Both the position numbers and the translations under genes were made by a program. The notes beneath the pieces are model-generated. The model ran no database searches and was not told where the DNA came from. It worked only from the letters and a program-made list of their open reading frames with translations. DNA of 64,000 nt from Ferruginibacter sp. (lineage in GTDB: Bacteria > Bacteroidota > Bacteroidia > Chitinophagales > Chitinophagaceae). The DNA lies in the NCBI GenBank assembly GCA_014379625.1, contig JACMLJ010000022.1, positions 1-64,000 on the forward strand, given 5' to 3'. Below, piece by piece: positions 1 to 8,195 of the stretch (position 1 is its first letter; each line of letters begins with the position of its first letter).

Positions 1-93
1 ATTAGACATGGGAAATTTTTTAAACCCTTACCAGTTGTCAATCATAGAGTTTTCCTGCAGAGACTAAATATAGCTGGTAAAAAATTATATTTC

Positions 94-128
94 AATGCAT
101 CCATTTTCTAAACTTTACAGGATGCATT
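94..128. repeat. Short inverted repeat at the left edge
   Basis: Perfect 9-bp arms (94-102 and 120-128) around a 17-base loop. It has no T-tract. Nothing else is recognisable in bases 1-153; the flanking gene lies outside the window. Confidence 0.4.
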
Positions 129-153
129 AAGTAACCTCGGTTATGCTCGGGAT

Positions 154-190
154 TAAAAAAATGTTGCTGCTATAGCCGCTATAACAGCAG
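154..190 (-). terminator. Intrinsic terminator of the GMC operon
   Basis: Read on the minus strand, a 10-bp stem (166-175 with 179-188, one G-U pair, CGG loop) is followed after a short AAC spacer by a run of seven T residues (complement of 154-160). It lies 38 bases downstream of the last gene of the minus-strand operon, which is where transcription of that operon should end. Confidence 0.75.
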
Positions 191-227
191 GTTTCATAAT
201 ATTGTTTGTTAGTTTTTTGATTGTTTT

Positions 228-794
228 TTAGTTGGTTGCCCATGGCTTATCCCCTTTTTTAAAAGCTATGCATCCTTCAAATTTACCGGGTATCGCTTCA
301 TAACCCAGGGCTTTGGTAGCTCCAATTTCAGAAGTAAAGTAGCCACTAATGGTGAGTCTTTTGAGCATTGAAAAATAATGCTCATTGGAATTGGTTTTGT
401 TTTTTACTGATGCGTTTGCTTCTTTGTCCAATTGCACCAGTAATTGCTTTTTTTGTTCAGCACTTAATTTAATAAATGATGTGTTGTGTTGTTTATCGCA
501 GGCGGCATCAAGCATGTCCATTCCCTCAATAAAAACGCTGCGCTGCTTTTCAGTGTAGCAATCGTTTACCATTGCCAGCATGTAAGCCCCAATGCCGGCT
601 GCTTTTGCCCCAGGCGATGCAGCGGTTGCCGGAATGATGGTTTCTCCAATTTCATCCAGCAGCGGAATATCTTTTTCGGTTAACGCGGAGCGTTTTTTAT
701 CAGTCAGATTACAGGCATTAAATAAGCCGGATGTTGCCAGGAAAGCAGCCCCCGATAGAATGCCCAACTTGTTTAAAGCTTCTCTTCTTTGCAT
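228..794 (-). CDS. Gluconate 2-dehydrogenase subunit 3 family protein (small subunit of a GMC dehydrogenase)
   Basis: A 188-residue exported small subunit. The N-terminus has an RR pair, a hydrophobic stretch and a lipobox-like LFNAC at about residues 24-28, so it is probably a lipoprotein or a Tat substrate. In this family the small subunit carries the export signal and brings the cofactor-bearing GMC subunit across the membrane; the GMC subunit is encoded two genes upstream (2029-3753) and has no signal of its own. It is the last gene of the operon, 8 bases after the permease. Family assignment is from overall pattern (LDEIGETIIPATAASPGA); the electron acceptor cannot be read from the sequence. 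Confidence 0.88.
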   Translation of the reverse strand: MQRREALNKLGILSGAAFLATSGLFNACNLTDKKRSALTEKDIPLLDEIGETIIPATAASPGAKAAGIGAYMLAMVNDCYTEKQRSVFIEGMDMLDAACDKQHNTSFIKLSAEQKKQLLVQLDKEANASVKNKTNSNEHYFSMLKRLTISGYFTSEIGATKALGYEAIPGKFEGCIAFKKGDKPWATN

Positions 795-802
795 AAAAAT
801 AA

Positions 803-2017
803 TTAGTTGATGGTAAATTGCACTTGCCTTTTGTCTTTAAAAAACAAGCCAAAAAATATAAGCACTGCAAGGCTTATGGCTGCCGGCACCAGCCAGATAG
901 TTTCCCAATGATGGCTGCCAGCATTAATAGTTGCCTGCTTTGAAACATAGCCTGAAATCAAACTGCCAAGCCACATGCCCAGGCCATAAGTTGCCATGGT
1001 AATCATACCCTGTGCAGCATTACGGTTGCTTTCGCTGGAAATGCTATCGGTGTACATTTGACCAGTTACAAAGAAAAAATCATAACAAACACCATGTAGC
1101 AAAATACCAGCCATCAGCATCCAGCTATTGCCATCTGCATCACCAAAACGGAAAAACAGAAACCGAATTATCCATGCTATCATGCCCACAATGATCATCT
1201 TTTTTATGCCCCACCTTTTCATAAAAAATGGAATAAGCACAATGAAAAACGCTTCTGAAATTTGCCCGTAAGCCATTTTACTTGCGGCATTGTTGAGCCC
1301 GGTTTCATTCAAAAACTGGTTGGCCAAACTGTAATAAAAAGATAAGGGAATGCAGATAAGAACAGAGGCTATAAAAAAGATGCTGAAGGATTTGTCCCTG
1401 AACAATCCAAACGCCTCCTTACCCATAATAGCAGCAGTTGAAATACCTGCTGTTACCGGCTTTTGTTTTGTATTGGGCAATGCCCCGCTTAATAATGCAA
1501 GTGCAATGGAAGCCACCCCCGCCATGGTAAAAGTGAAGCCCATTGCTGTTGAACTGAGGTTGAAAATTTTATCAATGCTGATGCCTGCCACTATCCAGCC
1601 TATTGTTCCAAAAACACGGATTTCTGCAAAAGACTTGTTGGTATTTTGCAATTGATCAAATGCAATGCTGCTGGATAAGGACAAAGTAGGTGCATAGAGC
1701 AAAGCATACACTAAAAGTATCCAGTTAAAGATATTTGCATCGCTGATTTTTGTGATGAAAAGCAGCAGCACGCCGCCAGCGAGGTGCAGCAAGCCCAATA
1801 ATTTTTTTGGGGCAAAAAAACGGTCGGCAATAATGCCAATAAAAAATGGTGAAATGATGGTAGCAATAGCCATCATGCCGTACGCAGCACCTATTTGCAA
1901 GCCATCGGCCCTTAGGGAATTTGCCAAATAACTGCCCATCGTTACATACCAGCTGCCCCAGATGAAAAACTGGAGCAGCATCATTAACGAAAGTTGTAAA
2001 CGTATAGCAGGTTTCAT
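803..2017 (-). CDS. MFS transporter of the nucleoside/sugar permease type (NupG-like)
   Basis: A 404-residue polytopic membrane protein with about twelve hydrophobic segments. The N-terminal pattern LQFFIWGSWYVTMGSYL is typical of the nucleoside:H+ symporter branch (NupG/XapB) of the major facilitator superfamily. I place the start at the ATG at 2017, 11 bases after the stop of the GMC gene; a longer frame upstream to 2170 would overlap that gene and adds a Cys-rich segment unlike this family. In this operon it may import a glycoside or nucleoside, or the keto product made by the GMC dehydrogenase. The substrate is an inference only. Confidence 0.87.
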   Translation of the reverse strand: MKPAIRLQLSLMMLLQFFIWGSWYVTMGSYLANSLRADGLQIGAAYGMMAIATIISPFFIGIIADRFFAPKKLLGLLHLAGGVLLLFITKISDANIFNWILLVYALLYAPTLSLSSSIAFDQLQNTNKSFAEIRVFGTIGWIVAGISIDKIFNLSSTAMGFTFTMAGVASIALALLSGALPNTKQKPVTAGISTAAIMGKEAFGLFRDKSFSIFFIASVLICIPLSFYYSLANQFLNETGLNNAASKMAYGQISEAFFIVLIPFFMKRWGIKKMIIVGMIAWIIRFLFFRFGDADGNSWMLMAGILLHGVCYDFFFVTGQMYTDSISSESNRNAAQGMITMATYGLGMWLGSLISGYVSKQATINAGSHHWETIWLVPAAISLAVLIFFGLFFKDKRQVQFTIN

Positions 2018-2028
2018 TTTCAGGGGGT

Positions 2029-3753
2029 TTATAAATTTTGTTTTTTCAACTCTTCCACTGCAAAATTTGCAGCCCTTGCAGTTAACGCCATATAAGTAAG
2101 CGATGGGTTTTGGCAACTGCCCGATGCCATGCAGGCGCCATCGGTTACAAACACATTTTTTGCACCCCACACCTGGTTATTGCCATTGAGTACAGATGTC
2201 TTTGCATCAAGCCCCATACGTGCTGTGCCCATTTCATGGATGCCCAGGCCCATGGCACTGTTCACATCTGTTTTTATGATGTTGGTAAACCCTGCTTTGT
2301 CCAGCATTTCAGCACCAGTTTCCAAAATATCCCGGGTCATATTGTGTTCATTTTCGGTAAACGATGCATCAATATCCAGCAAGGGAATTCCCCAATCGTC
2401 CTTTTTATCTTTGCTTAAAGAAACCTTGTTGTTGTGGTTGGGCAGGCATTCGCCCATGCCCACCAAATGCACTTTCCAGGGGCCCAAAGTAGTCAACGCA
2501 TTTTTCAAATCTTCACCAATGGTTACGCCATCAATGCTTTGGGTTTGCCGCCCATTGGCTGATGCGAATGCAAAGCCTCTTTTATAGGCATCCTGTTTGT
2601 CATCTCCCCAGTTCCTGAACCTTGGTATGTAAATGCCTGTTGGCCTTCTGCCAGAAAAATATTGATCCTGAAAGCCATGGTGTTCCCCGGAAATCCTTGC
2701 ATTGTAATTATGGTCCATCAGGTTATGCCCCAATTCGCCACTGTCATTTCCCATACCATTTGGGAAGCGGGACGATGTGGAATTCATCAGTATTAAAGCG
2801 GTATTTAACGTACCCGCATTAATAAAAATAATTTTAGCATAATATTCCGTTGCCTGTTTGGTGTTAGTGTCTATAACCCTTACACCTGCTGCTTTTTGTG
2901 TCTTTTCGTCGTAGATGATAGAATGTACGACAGCGAATGGACGAAGCGTTAAATTACCTGTTAACTGGGCAGCGGGGATAGTGGTGGAATTACTGCTGAA
3001 ATACCCGCCAAACGGGCAGCCACGGTTGCACAAATTTCTGTACTGGCATGGTCCGCGCCCAAACAATGGGGTAGATAAATTGGCTGTACGGGAAATGACC
3101 ACATGCCTGTTTTTAAAATTTTCTGCAACGCTTTTTTTAAGGTGCTTTTCTATGCAATTCATTTCCATGGGTGGCAAAAACTCACCATCCGGAATTTGCG
3201 CCAGGCCATCTTTATTGCCACTAATACCAGCAAATTTTTCTACATAGCTATACCAGGGTGCAAGGTCTTTATAGCGTATGGGCCAGTCCACGGCAATACC
3301 TTCTTTGGCATTGGCTTCAAAATCTGTTTCTCCCCAACGTTGTGTCCATCTTGCCCAGGTTAACGACTTGCCACCTACCTGGTAGCCACGTATCCAGTCG
3401 AAGGGACGGGTTTGCAGGTAAGGATGCGCTGCATCTTTTACAAAAAAATGTTCGGTAGCTTCTTCAAAAGCATAGCATCGGCTCAGGATGGGGTTTTCCT
3501 CCCTTACTTTATTGGGCAATACATTCCTGTGAGGAAACTCCCAGGGTGCCATCGTAGCAGTGGGGTAATCTTTGATATGCTCCACCTGCCTGCCACGTTC
3601 CAGCACCAAAGTTTTCAGGCCTTTTTGGCAAAATTCCTTTGCAGCCCAGCCACCGCTGATGCCAGAACCAATTACAATTGCATCGTAAGTGTTTTCCCTT
3701 GCAGCTTTCAGGTTCAGGTTGGCAGCAGTGGTTGAATCGTTATTATTTCCCAT
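2029..3753 (-). CDS. GMC family flavin-dependent dehydrogenase (large subunit)
   Basis: A 574-residue GMC oxidoreductase. The FAD-binding GSGISGGWAAKEF motif starts near residue 28 and is followed by an ERG strand end; the C-terminal GMC signature with HEMGTARMG and later NPSLTYMAL is present, so the catalytic His region is intact. Together with the small subunit at 228-794 it resembles gluconate-2-dehydrogenase or glucoside 3-dehydrogenase complexes, which pass electrons to a cytochrome or quinone. The Gfo/Idh/MocA and TIM-barrel neighbours favour a glucoside 3-dehydrogenase role, making 3-keto sugars in the periplasm. It starts 8 bases after the oxidoreductase gene and lacks its own signal peptide. 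Confidence 0.92.
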   Translation of the reverse strand: MGNNNDSTTAANLNLKAARENTYDAIVIGSGISGGWAAKEFCQKGLKTLVLERGRQVEHIKDYPTATMAPWEFPHRNVLPNKVREENPILSRCYAFEEATEHFFVKDAAHPYLQTRPFDWIRGYQVGGKSLTWARWTQRWGETDFEANAKEGIAVDWPIRYKDLAPWYSYVEKFAGISGNKDGLAQIPDGEFLPPMEMNCIEKHLKKSVAENFKNRHVVISRTANLSTPLFGRGPCQYRNLCNRGCPFGGYFSSNSTTIPAAQLTGNLTLRPFAVVHSIIYDEKTQKAAGVRVIDTNTKQATEYYAKIIFINAGTLNTALILMNSTSSRFPNGMGNDSGELGHNLMDHNYNARISGEHHGFQDQYFSGRRPTGIYIPRFRNWGDDKQDAYKRGFAFASANGRQTQSIDGVTIGEDLKNALTTLGPWKVHLVGMGECLPNHNNKVSLSKDKKDDWGIPLLDIDASFTENEHNMTRDILETGAEMLDKAGFTNIIKTDVNSAMGLGIHEMGTARMGLDAKTSVLNGNNQVWGAKNVFVTDGACMASGSCQNPSLTYMALTARAANFAVEELKKQNL

Positions 3754-3761
3754 GGCAATCC

Positions 3762-4952
3762 TTATTTGTTTTGTTGAACAACTTCACCGGTTTGTTTATT
3801 TTTTAAAATCAATTTTATATCTCCATTGGGCAACACTTCTTCTTTAATTAAATAGAAATGCTCGTCAAAAGAAATCAACCCTGTTCCTTCCTGAATGATG
3901 CTTTCGCCGCCACGCCAATCATCAATGGTAATGGGTTCCCATTGTTTTGTTTTGGCTGATAAAAAGGCTGCGTCCAAAATGGCATTTACCACATAGCCGT
4001 CATAAAACGTTTCCAAAGGCTGGCGTTTGTTTTCGATGGCATCAAACATATCTGTGAACATATTTGGGTAGCCCAATTCATGTGCTTCATCACCAACAGG
4101 AAATAGCCATCCGGTCGTTGCTTCTGCTTTTTCTGCAACATAACCGCCAGCTTTACCTGTGCTGAACATTTCAAAACCTGTGCGTAAAAAACTATTTATC
4201 CAGATCGTTCCTTCCGTTCCCATTACTTCATCACGCAGGTCCATACCGCCCCTGAAAGTCCAGCTAACTTCAAACTGACCAATGGCCCCATTGGCATATT
4301 TTACCAAACCTATGGCATGGTCTTCTGCTTCAATGGGATGAACCTGTGTAGCAGCCCAGCACATCACTTCAAGTGGCTTTATTTCTTTTCCAATAAAATT
4401 TCTGCTGATCTCCACGCAGTGGCAGGCAAGGTCTATAATGCAGCCACCGCCAGATTTTTCCTTGTCCCAAAACCAATCGCTATGCGGACCCGGATGCGCC
4501 TCCCTTGATTTTGTCCATAGCACTTTTCCAATGCTGCCCTGCTGAATACTTGCAACTGATTTTAAAAACTTGGGTGTGTAACAAAGATCTTCCAGGTAAC
4601 CGCCAAATATTCCTGACGATTCAACCATTTGTAACATGCGTTTTGCTTCTGCTGCTGTTCGACCCAGGGGTTTGGTACAAAGCACATGCTTTTTGTGTTT
4701 TGCACAAGCTGATACAGCAATTTCATGCAAATGGTTGGGCAGGGAAATCAATACCACATCCACTTGCGGGTGGCTGATAGCTGCTTCCATATCATCGGTA
4801 AAATGCGCCAATTGATAATCTTCGGCAAATCGTTTTGCATTTTCACTGTTCCTTGAATACACCGTGTAAATAAAATCCTTTCTTCTTTGAGCTTGCAGAG
4901 CGGTTGCATAAAAACGGGCAATAAAACCTGAACCCAATACAGCAATTTTCAT
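3762..4952 (-). CDS. Gfo/Idh/MocA family oxidoreductase
   Basis: A 396-residue cytoplasmic NAD(P)-dependent sugar dehydrogenase. The N-terminal Rossmann motif is GSGFIARFYA; the usual EKP motif appears as CTKPLGRT near residue 92, keeping the Lys but with Thr in place of Glu. The C-terminal domain holds a D-x-x-x-H pair (IIDLACHCVE, about residues 173-178) expected at the active site. The tail of about 45 residues after the domain is longer than usual. In operon with a GMC dehydrogenase and a TIM-barrel isomerase, it may reduce or reoxidise keto-sugar intermediates; the substrate is not known. Confidence 0.9.
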   Translation of the reverse strand: MKIAVLGSGFIARFYATALQAQRRKDFIYTVYSRNSENAKRFAEDYQLAHFTDDMEAAISHPQVDVVLISLPNHLHEIAVSACAKHKKHVLCTKPLGRTAAEAKRMLQMVESSGIFGGYLEDLCYTPKFLKSVASIQQGSIGKVLWTKSREAHPGPHSDWFWDKEKSGGGCIIDLACHCVEISRNFIGKEIKPLEVMCWAATQVHPIEAEDHAIGLVKYANGAIGQFEVSWTFRGGMDLRDEVMGTEGTIWINSFLRTGFEMFSTGKAGGYVAEKAEATTGWLFPVGDEAHELGYPNMFTDMFDAIENKRQPLETFYDGYVVNAILDAAFLSAKTKQWEPITIDDWRGGESIIQEGTGLISFDEHFYLIKEEVLPNGDIKLILKNKQTGEVVQQNK

Positions 4953-4993
4953 CTGTGAAGATTTTTTTTGTTGAATTAATTTTTTTACGATAC

Positions 4994-5935
4994 TTACCAG
5001 CCAAATATTTTCTTAACATACTGCCGGCTCATTTTCCAATCTTCTTTTAGTGGATTAACCGGAGTAAAGCCGGCAGGGAATGCCAGTTCAATTGCAGCAT
5101 TTCCTTTAAAGTTTTGTGCTTTCAATGCCATGGCAATAGCTTTAAAATCTGTAACTCCCTGTCCGATGTATTCAGTCCATTTACCATCGGCATACTGGTC
5201 CCGGATATGCAGGTAAACAATTTGATTACCGTAGGTGTTAATAAAATCAACAGGGTTAACGCCTGCACGGATCAGCCAGTTTAAATCAGGCCCCAGTTTA
5301 ATTCCCGGGATTCTTGCCATTGTGCCTTTTAAATCGTGCAAACCATTTTCCACTTCATAAGTATGGTTGTGCAGGTTGGCCTCAACACCATTTTCGTTGC
5401 AGATAACTATAATCTTTTTTAATAGCCCGGCCTGTGCATCCAGTTCAGTGGCTGTTTTCAAACGTTTTGCATCCCCAACTGAAATACCAAATGTTTTTCC
5501 ACCCACCTGTTTTAAACGTGGTAGAACAATAGCAACATCATCCAGTATTTTCTGATGCTGGTTTATATCCCACATATTAAACCCTACACCATAAGAACTG
5601 CCTGATACAGGAAGTCTATACTTTTTGATATAGCTATTTATCCTTGTTACCGAATCTTCATACCGCAAAGTACTTTCCATCAACTCCACTCCGTCAATGC
5701 CGCCATAACTCATATCCGCAAATACCGTTTCCAGGTTGGGTGTACAATCCCAGTTAGGTGGAAACTTACTGGCGTATATCCATAAATGCCCATTTACTTT
5801 TATCTTAGTTTTCAATAACCCTTCAGCGAATAAGCCTGGTGAAAGAATTTCAGTAAAAAGGGAGGTTGCCAGCAGGGTACCGGATTGGCGGATAAACTTG
5901 CGCCGTGAATTGTTCAATTCTTTAATATTTTTCAT
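4994..5935 (-). CDS. Exported sugar phosphate isomerase/epimerase-like TIM-barrel protein
   Basis: A 313-residue xylose-isomerase-like (AP endonuclease 2 type) TIM barrel. The N-terminus RRKFIRQSGTLLATSLF is a Tat-type signal, so it acts outside the cytoplasm. Likely metal-binding segments are GVELME, NLHNHTYE, GPDLNW, HIRD and AIELAF, in the order expected for the fold. It is the first gene of the five-gene minus-strand block, 41 bases before the Gfo/Idh/MocA gene. Secreted members next to GMC and Gfo/Idh/MocA genes are found in 3-keto-glycoside degrading clusters; that role is inferred here from context. Confidence 0.85.
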   Translation of the reverse strand: MKNIKELNNSRRKFIRQSGTLLATSLFTEILSPGLFAEGLLKTKIKVNGHLWIYASKFPPNWDCTPNLETVFADMSYGGIDGVELMESTLRYEDSVTRINSYIKKYRLPVSGSSYGVGFNMWDINQHQKILDDVAIVLPRLKQVGGKTFGISVGDAKRLKTATELDAQAGLLKKIIVICNENGVEANLHNHTYEVENGLHDLKGTMARIPGIKLGPDLNWLIRAGVNPVDFINTYGNQIVYLHIRDQYADGKWTEYIGQGVTDFKAIAMALKAQNFKGNAAIELAFPAGFTPVNPLKEDWKMSRQYVKKIFGW

Positions 5936-6177
5936 ACAATTGTTTAGTAGATTGTTTGTTTAAAAAAAAGATTATGAAACTATTTTCCTGCATGCATTTT
6001 ATTGTAAACAGAACCATTGACTTTATTTAAGTCAGTTTCATTTTTCCGGGCCTCAGTTCAGGGGTTAGTTGTTTGGGCACTGGTGTTACTTTCATTGAAG
6101 AACCGGCGAACCTTCAACCAACTACAGCAATCCATCCGTATATTATCATTGGAACTTTTAGTTTCCGTATAGATAAC
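5936..6177. other. Spacer between the two minus-strand operons
   Basis: No convincing gene. The frame that follows the small ORF at 6178-6282 stays open for about 40 codons after its TAG, which could mean decayed coding sequence, but I cannot assign it to a family. The promoter of the 4994-5935 gene must lie here. Confidence 0.35.
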
Positions 6178-6282
6178 CTAATTTAGAATTGCCTGCTTTT
6201 CCACATCTACCTGTGCTCCAACTGGTAAAGCTGCAATTGGCTCATTAAATTTTTTTAAAAACTTTCTTCTTAAATTTTGCAT
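6178..6282 (-). CDS. Possible small ORF or decayed N-terminus (34 aa)
   Basis: A 34-codon ATG-to-TAG frame that begins 36 bases after the stop of the metallo-hydrolase gene on the same strand. It starts MQNLRRKFLKKF, reminiscent of the Tat-type starts of secreted Bacteroidota proteins, but no hydrophobic core follows. It may be the broken beginning of a lost secreted enzyme or a chance frame. No function can be stated. Confidence 0.2.
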   Translation of the reverse strand: MQNLRRKFLKKFNEPIAALPVGAQVDVEKQAILN

Positions 6283-6317
6283 GTCCAATTGTTTTTATAA
6301 AATATGGCGGTAGCTAT

Positions 6318-7163
6318 CTATTTTTCATAAACCAATCCCTCTCCCAGTTCCAGTATTTTATTATTCACGCACAGTTTTAAACATTGTTTCTCAAAAATAA
6401 ACGGGTCTTCAGTATTAAACTCAAATAAATGATAATGGTGAGGGATAACCAGTTTTGCCCCTACTGCTTTGCCCAACAGGGCCGCTTCTTCCGGATTAAG
6501 GTTCCCTGCCACTTTTCTTTCGGGCTTGTTTCCATTGATGGGTAAAAAAGCAATATCCACCTGGTACGGTCTTACTATTTCTTCCAACCCGTCAAATAAA
6601 AGGGTATCACCGGAGTGGTATAAAACATATTGACCAAATTCAACAATAAAGCCCATGAACTTACACTCCCCTTTTTCATTACGCTCCACCGAGTTATGTG
6701 CCGCCGGTATACCTGTTATTTTAAACCCGGCATATTCAAAACTTACCAGTTCATTAATACCCACTGGAAAGCTTGTATCACATTTAATCCTTTCAGCAAC
6801 AAAATCCCTGTTGGCTTCCGGGATAATAAATTTTATATCACCATTATTTTTCAGAATAGGAATTAAAGTATCCGCATCCAGGTGATCGGTGTGATTATGA
6901 CTGGAGGTAACAATATCAATAAAATATAGTTTTGCCGGATCAATCACCAGTTCACTCATTCTTGTATGCGGTTTATCGGTATGCCGGTATTTTATGGTGA
7001 GTGAATCGGAGAGATAAGGATCGAACAATAAATACCTGCCCCTCCATTTTAATAAAAAACCACTTTGCCCAAGCCACCAAACCTTAAAAGCAGTATTACT
7101 TTCAAATGTCCTGATATCAGCTAATAACTGCCCGTCTTTTTGCCTGGGTTTAATCAGTTCCAT
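6318..7163 (-). CDS. UlaG-like MBL-fold metallo-hydrolase
   Basis: A 281-residue metallo-beta-lactamase-fold protein. The metal-binding HNHTDHLDAD motif lies near residue 95; later metal-ligand segments are AAHNS, HSGDTLLFDG and IPHHYH. The layout resembles L-ascorbate-6-phosphate lactonase UlaG and related hydrolases, with no signal peptide, so it is cytoplasmic. It is the last gene of a seven-gene operon, 3 bases after the MetE-like gene. A lactone or phosphorylated lactone substrate would fit the phosphotriesterase-like lactonase relative two genes upstream, but this is inference. Confidence 0.85.
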   Translation of the reverse strand: MELIKPRQKDGQLLADIRTFESNTAFKVWWLGQSGFLLKWRGRYLLFDPYLSDSLTIKYRHTDKPHTRMSELVIDPAKLYFIDIVTSSHNHTDHLDADTLIPILKNNGDIKFIIPEANRDFVAERIKCDTSFPVGINELVSFEYAGFKITGIPAAHNSVERNEKGECKFMGFIVEFGQYVLYHSGDTLLFDGLEEIVRPYQVDIAFLPINGNKPERKVAGNLNPEEAALLGKAVGAKLVIPHHYHLFEFNTEDPFIFEKQCLKLCVNNKILELGEGLVYEK

Positions 7164-7166
7164 TGG

Positions 7167-8186
7167 TTATCGCATTGATTTTGCTGCCGTACACATATTG
7201 GTTATTTTTTGCCTGGTTGCCCACCTTGCCGTTTGCGACATGCCACAATCTGAAGCGACGGCCAGTTTTTCCGCGGGTATATATTTCAGGCATTTTGCTA
7301 TCCGCTCTTTAACGTCTTCCACTGTTTCAATATAATAACTTTTTACATCAATCACACCTACTGCCACATCCATTTTCTCCGCAAACCTTTCCATCAGGTG
7401 AATCTCTGCAAAATTGAGTATGGTCATTTCTGAATGTAATTCATCTACAGCCAGGTCCAGAAAACCAGGTAGCATAGGAGCAATCGTTTTTTTACCAACC
7501 GAACGCCCCTTATAATTCCCAAAACATAAATGGGTGCCTATTCTTGTTTTACCAACAATATTCTTAACTGTTCTGTTAAAAATATCAACGAATCGCCGGG
7601 TATCTTCCTTATAAGCATAGCACGACATAGATGGTTCATCAATACAAATTTCTTTTGCTCCTGCAGCTACCAAATCTTCCAGTTCTTTTGCTACAAACGG
7701 AAGCAATGCTTCGGTAATTTCCCAACGGTCTTTATAAATTTCACCAGGCAGCATCCGGCCTGAAAGTGTATATGGTCCTGGAATAGATGCTTTTAAGATT
7801 TTATCTGCAGGTGCCAGCCGTTTCAATCTATTATACTCCTCAACAACACCTAATCCTTTTGGTGCTGTTAGTGGTTCAATAATGGTATGCTTACCCCGCT
7901 GGTCATGCGCAGGCGGGCCAAACTTCCTGGTTTCTTCATGATTGGGTACAATGCCTTTGATAAAACCGTAAAAGCTTAAGTTAAAATCAAGCCTTGTTTG
8001 CTCGCCATCCGAAATTACATCAAGGCCGGCAGTAACCTGGTCGTGAATGGCATTTACAACGGCGTCTTCAATCATCTCGTTGATATCAGCCTTTCCGAAT
8101 TTCTCAAGGTTTTCAACTGCAAATTCCAGCCAGCCAGGGAATGGCCAGGAGCCTACTACAGTTGTTTTAATTGGTATGGGTTGCAT
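7167..8186 (-). CDS. Core MetE-like (cobalamin-independent methionine synthase family) protein
   Basis: A 339-residue protein equal to only the C-terminal catalytic half of classical MetE, which is about 750 residues. The start has the family VGSWPFPGWL pattern, and the four zinc-ligand sites are visible: His and Cys in GTHLCFGN, Glu in LHSEMTILNFAE, and Cys in ASDCGMSQ. So zinc-thiolate methyl-transfer chemistry is possible. Short core-MetE proteins can use methyl donors other than methyltetrahydrofolate polyglutamate. Its position inside a sugar-type catabolic operon, 9 bases from a phosphotriesterase-like gene, suggests that the substrate may be methylated; it may equally be a demethylase or lyase of this fold. 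Confidence 0.85.
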   Translation of the reverse strand: MQPIPIKTTVVGSWPFPGWLEFAVENLEKFGKADINEMIEDAVVNAIHDQVTAGLDVISDGEQTRLDFNLSFYGFIKGIVPNHEETRKFGPPAHDQRGKHTIIEPLTAPKGLGVVEEYNRLKRLAPADKILKASIPGPYTLSGRMLPGEIYKDRWEITEALLPFVAKELEDLVAAGAKEICIDEPSMSCYAYKEDTRRFVDIFNRTVKNIVGKTRIGTHLCFGNYKGRSVGKKTIAPMLPGFLDLAVDELHSEMTILNFAEIHLMERFAEKMDVAVGVIDVKSYYIETVEDVKERIAKCLKYIPAEKLAVASDCGMSQTARWATRQKITNMCTAAKSMR

Positions 8187-8195
8187 CGTTTTAAT

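Noticed and set aside
2018-2170. N-terminal extension of the MFS permease frame.
   Set aside because: It overlaps the end of the GMC gene and adds residues unlike the family; the ATG at 2017 fits the operon spacing.
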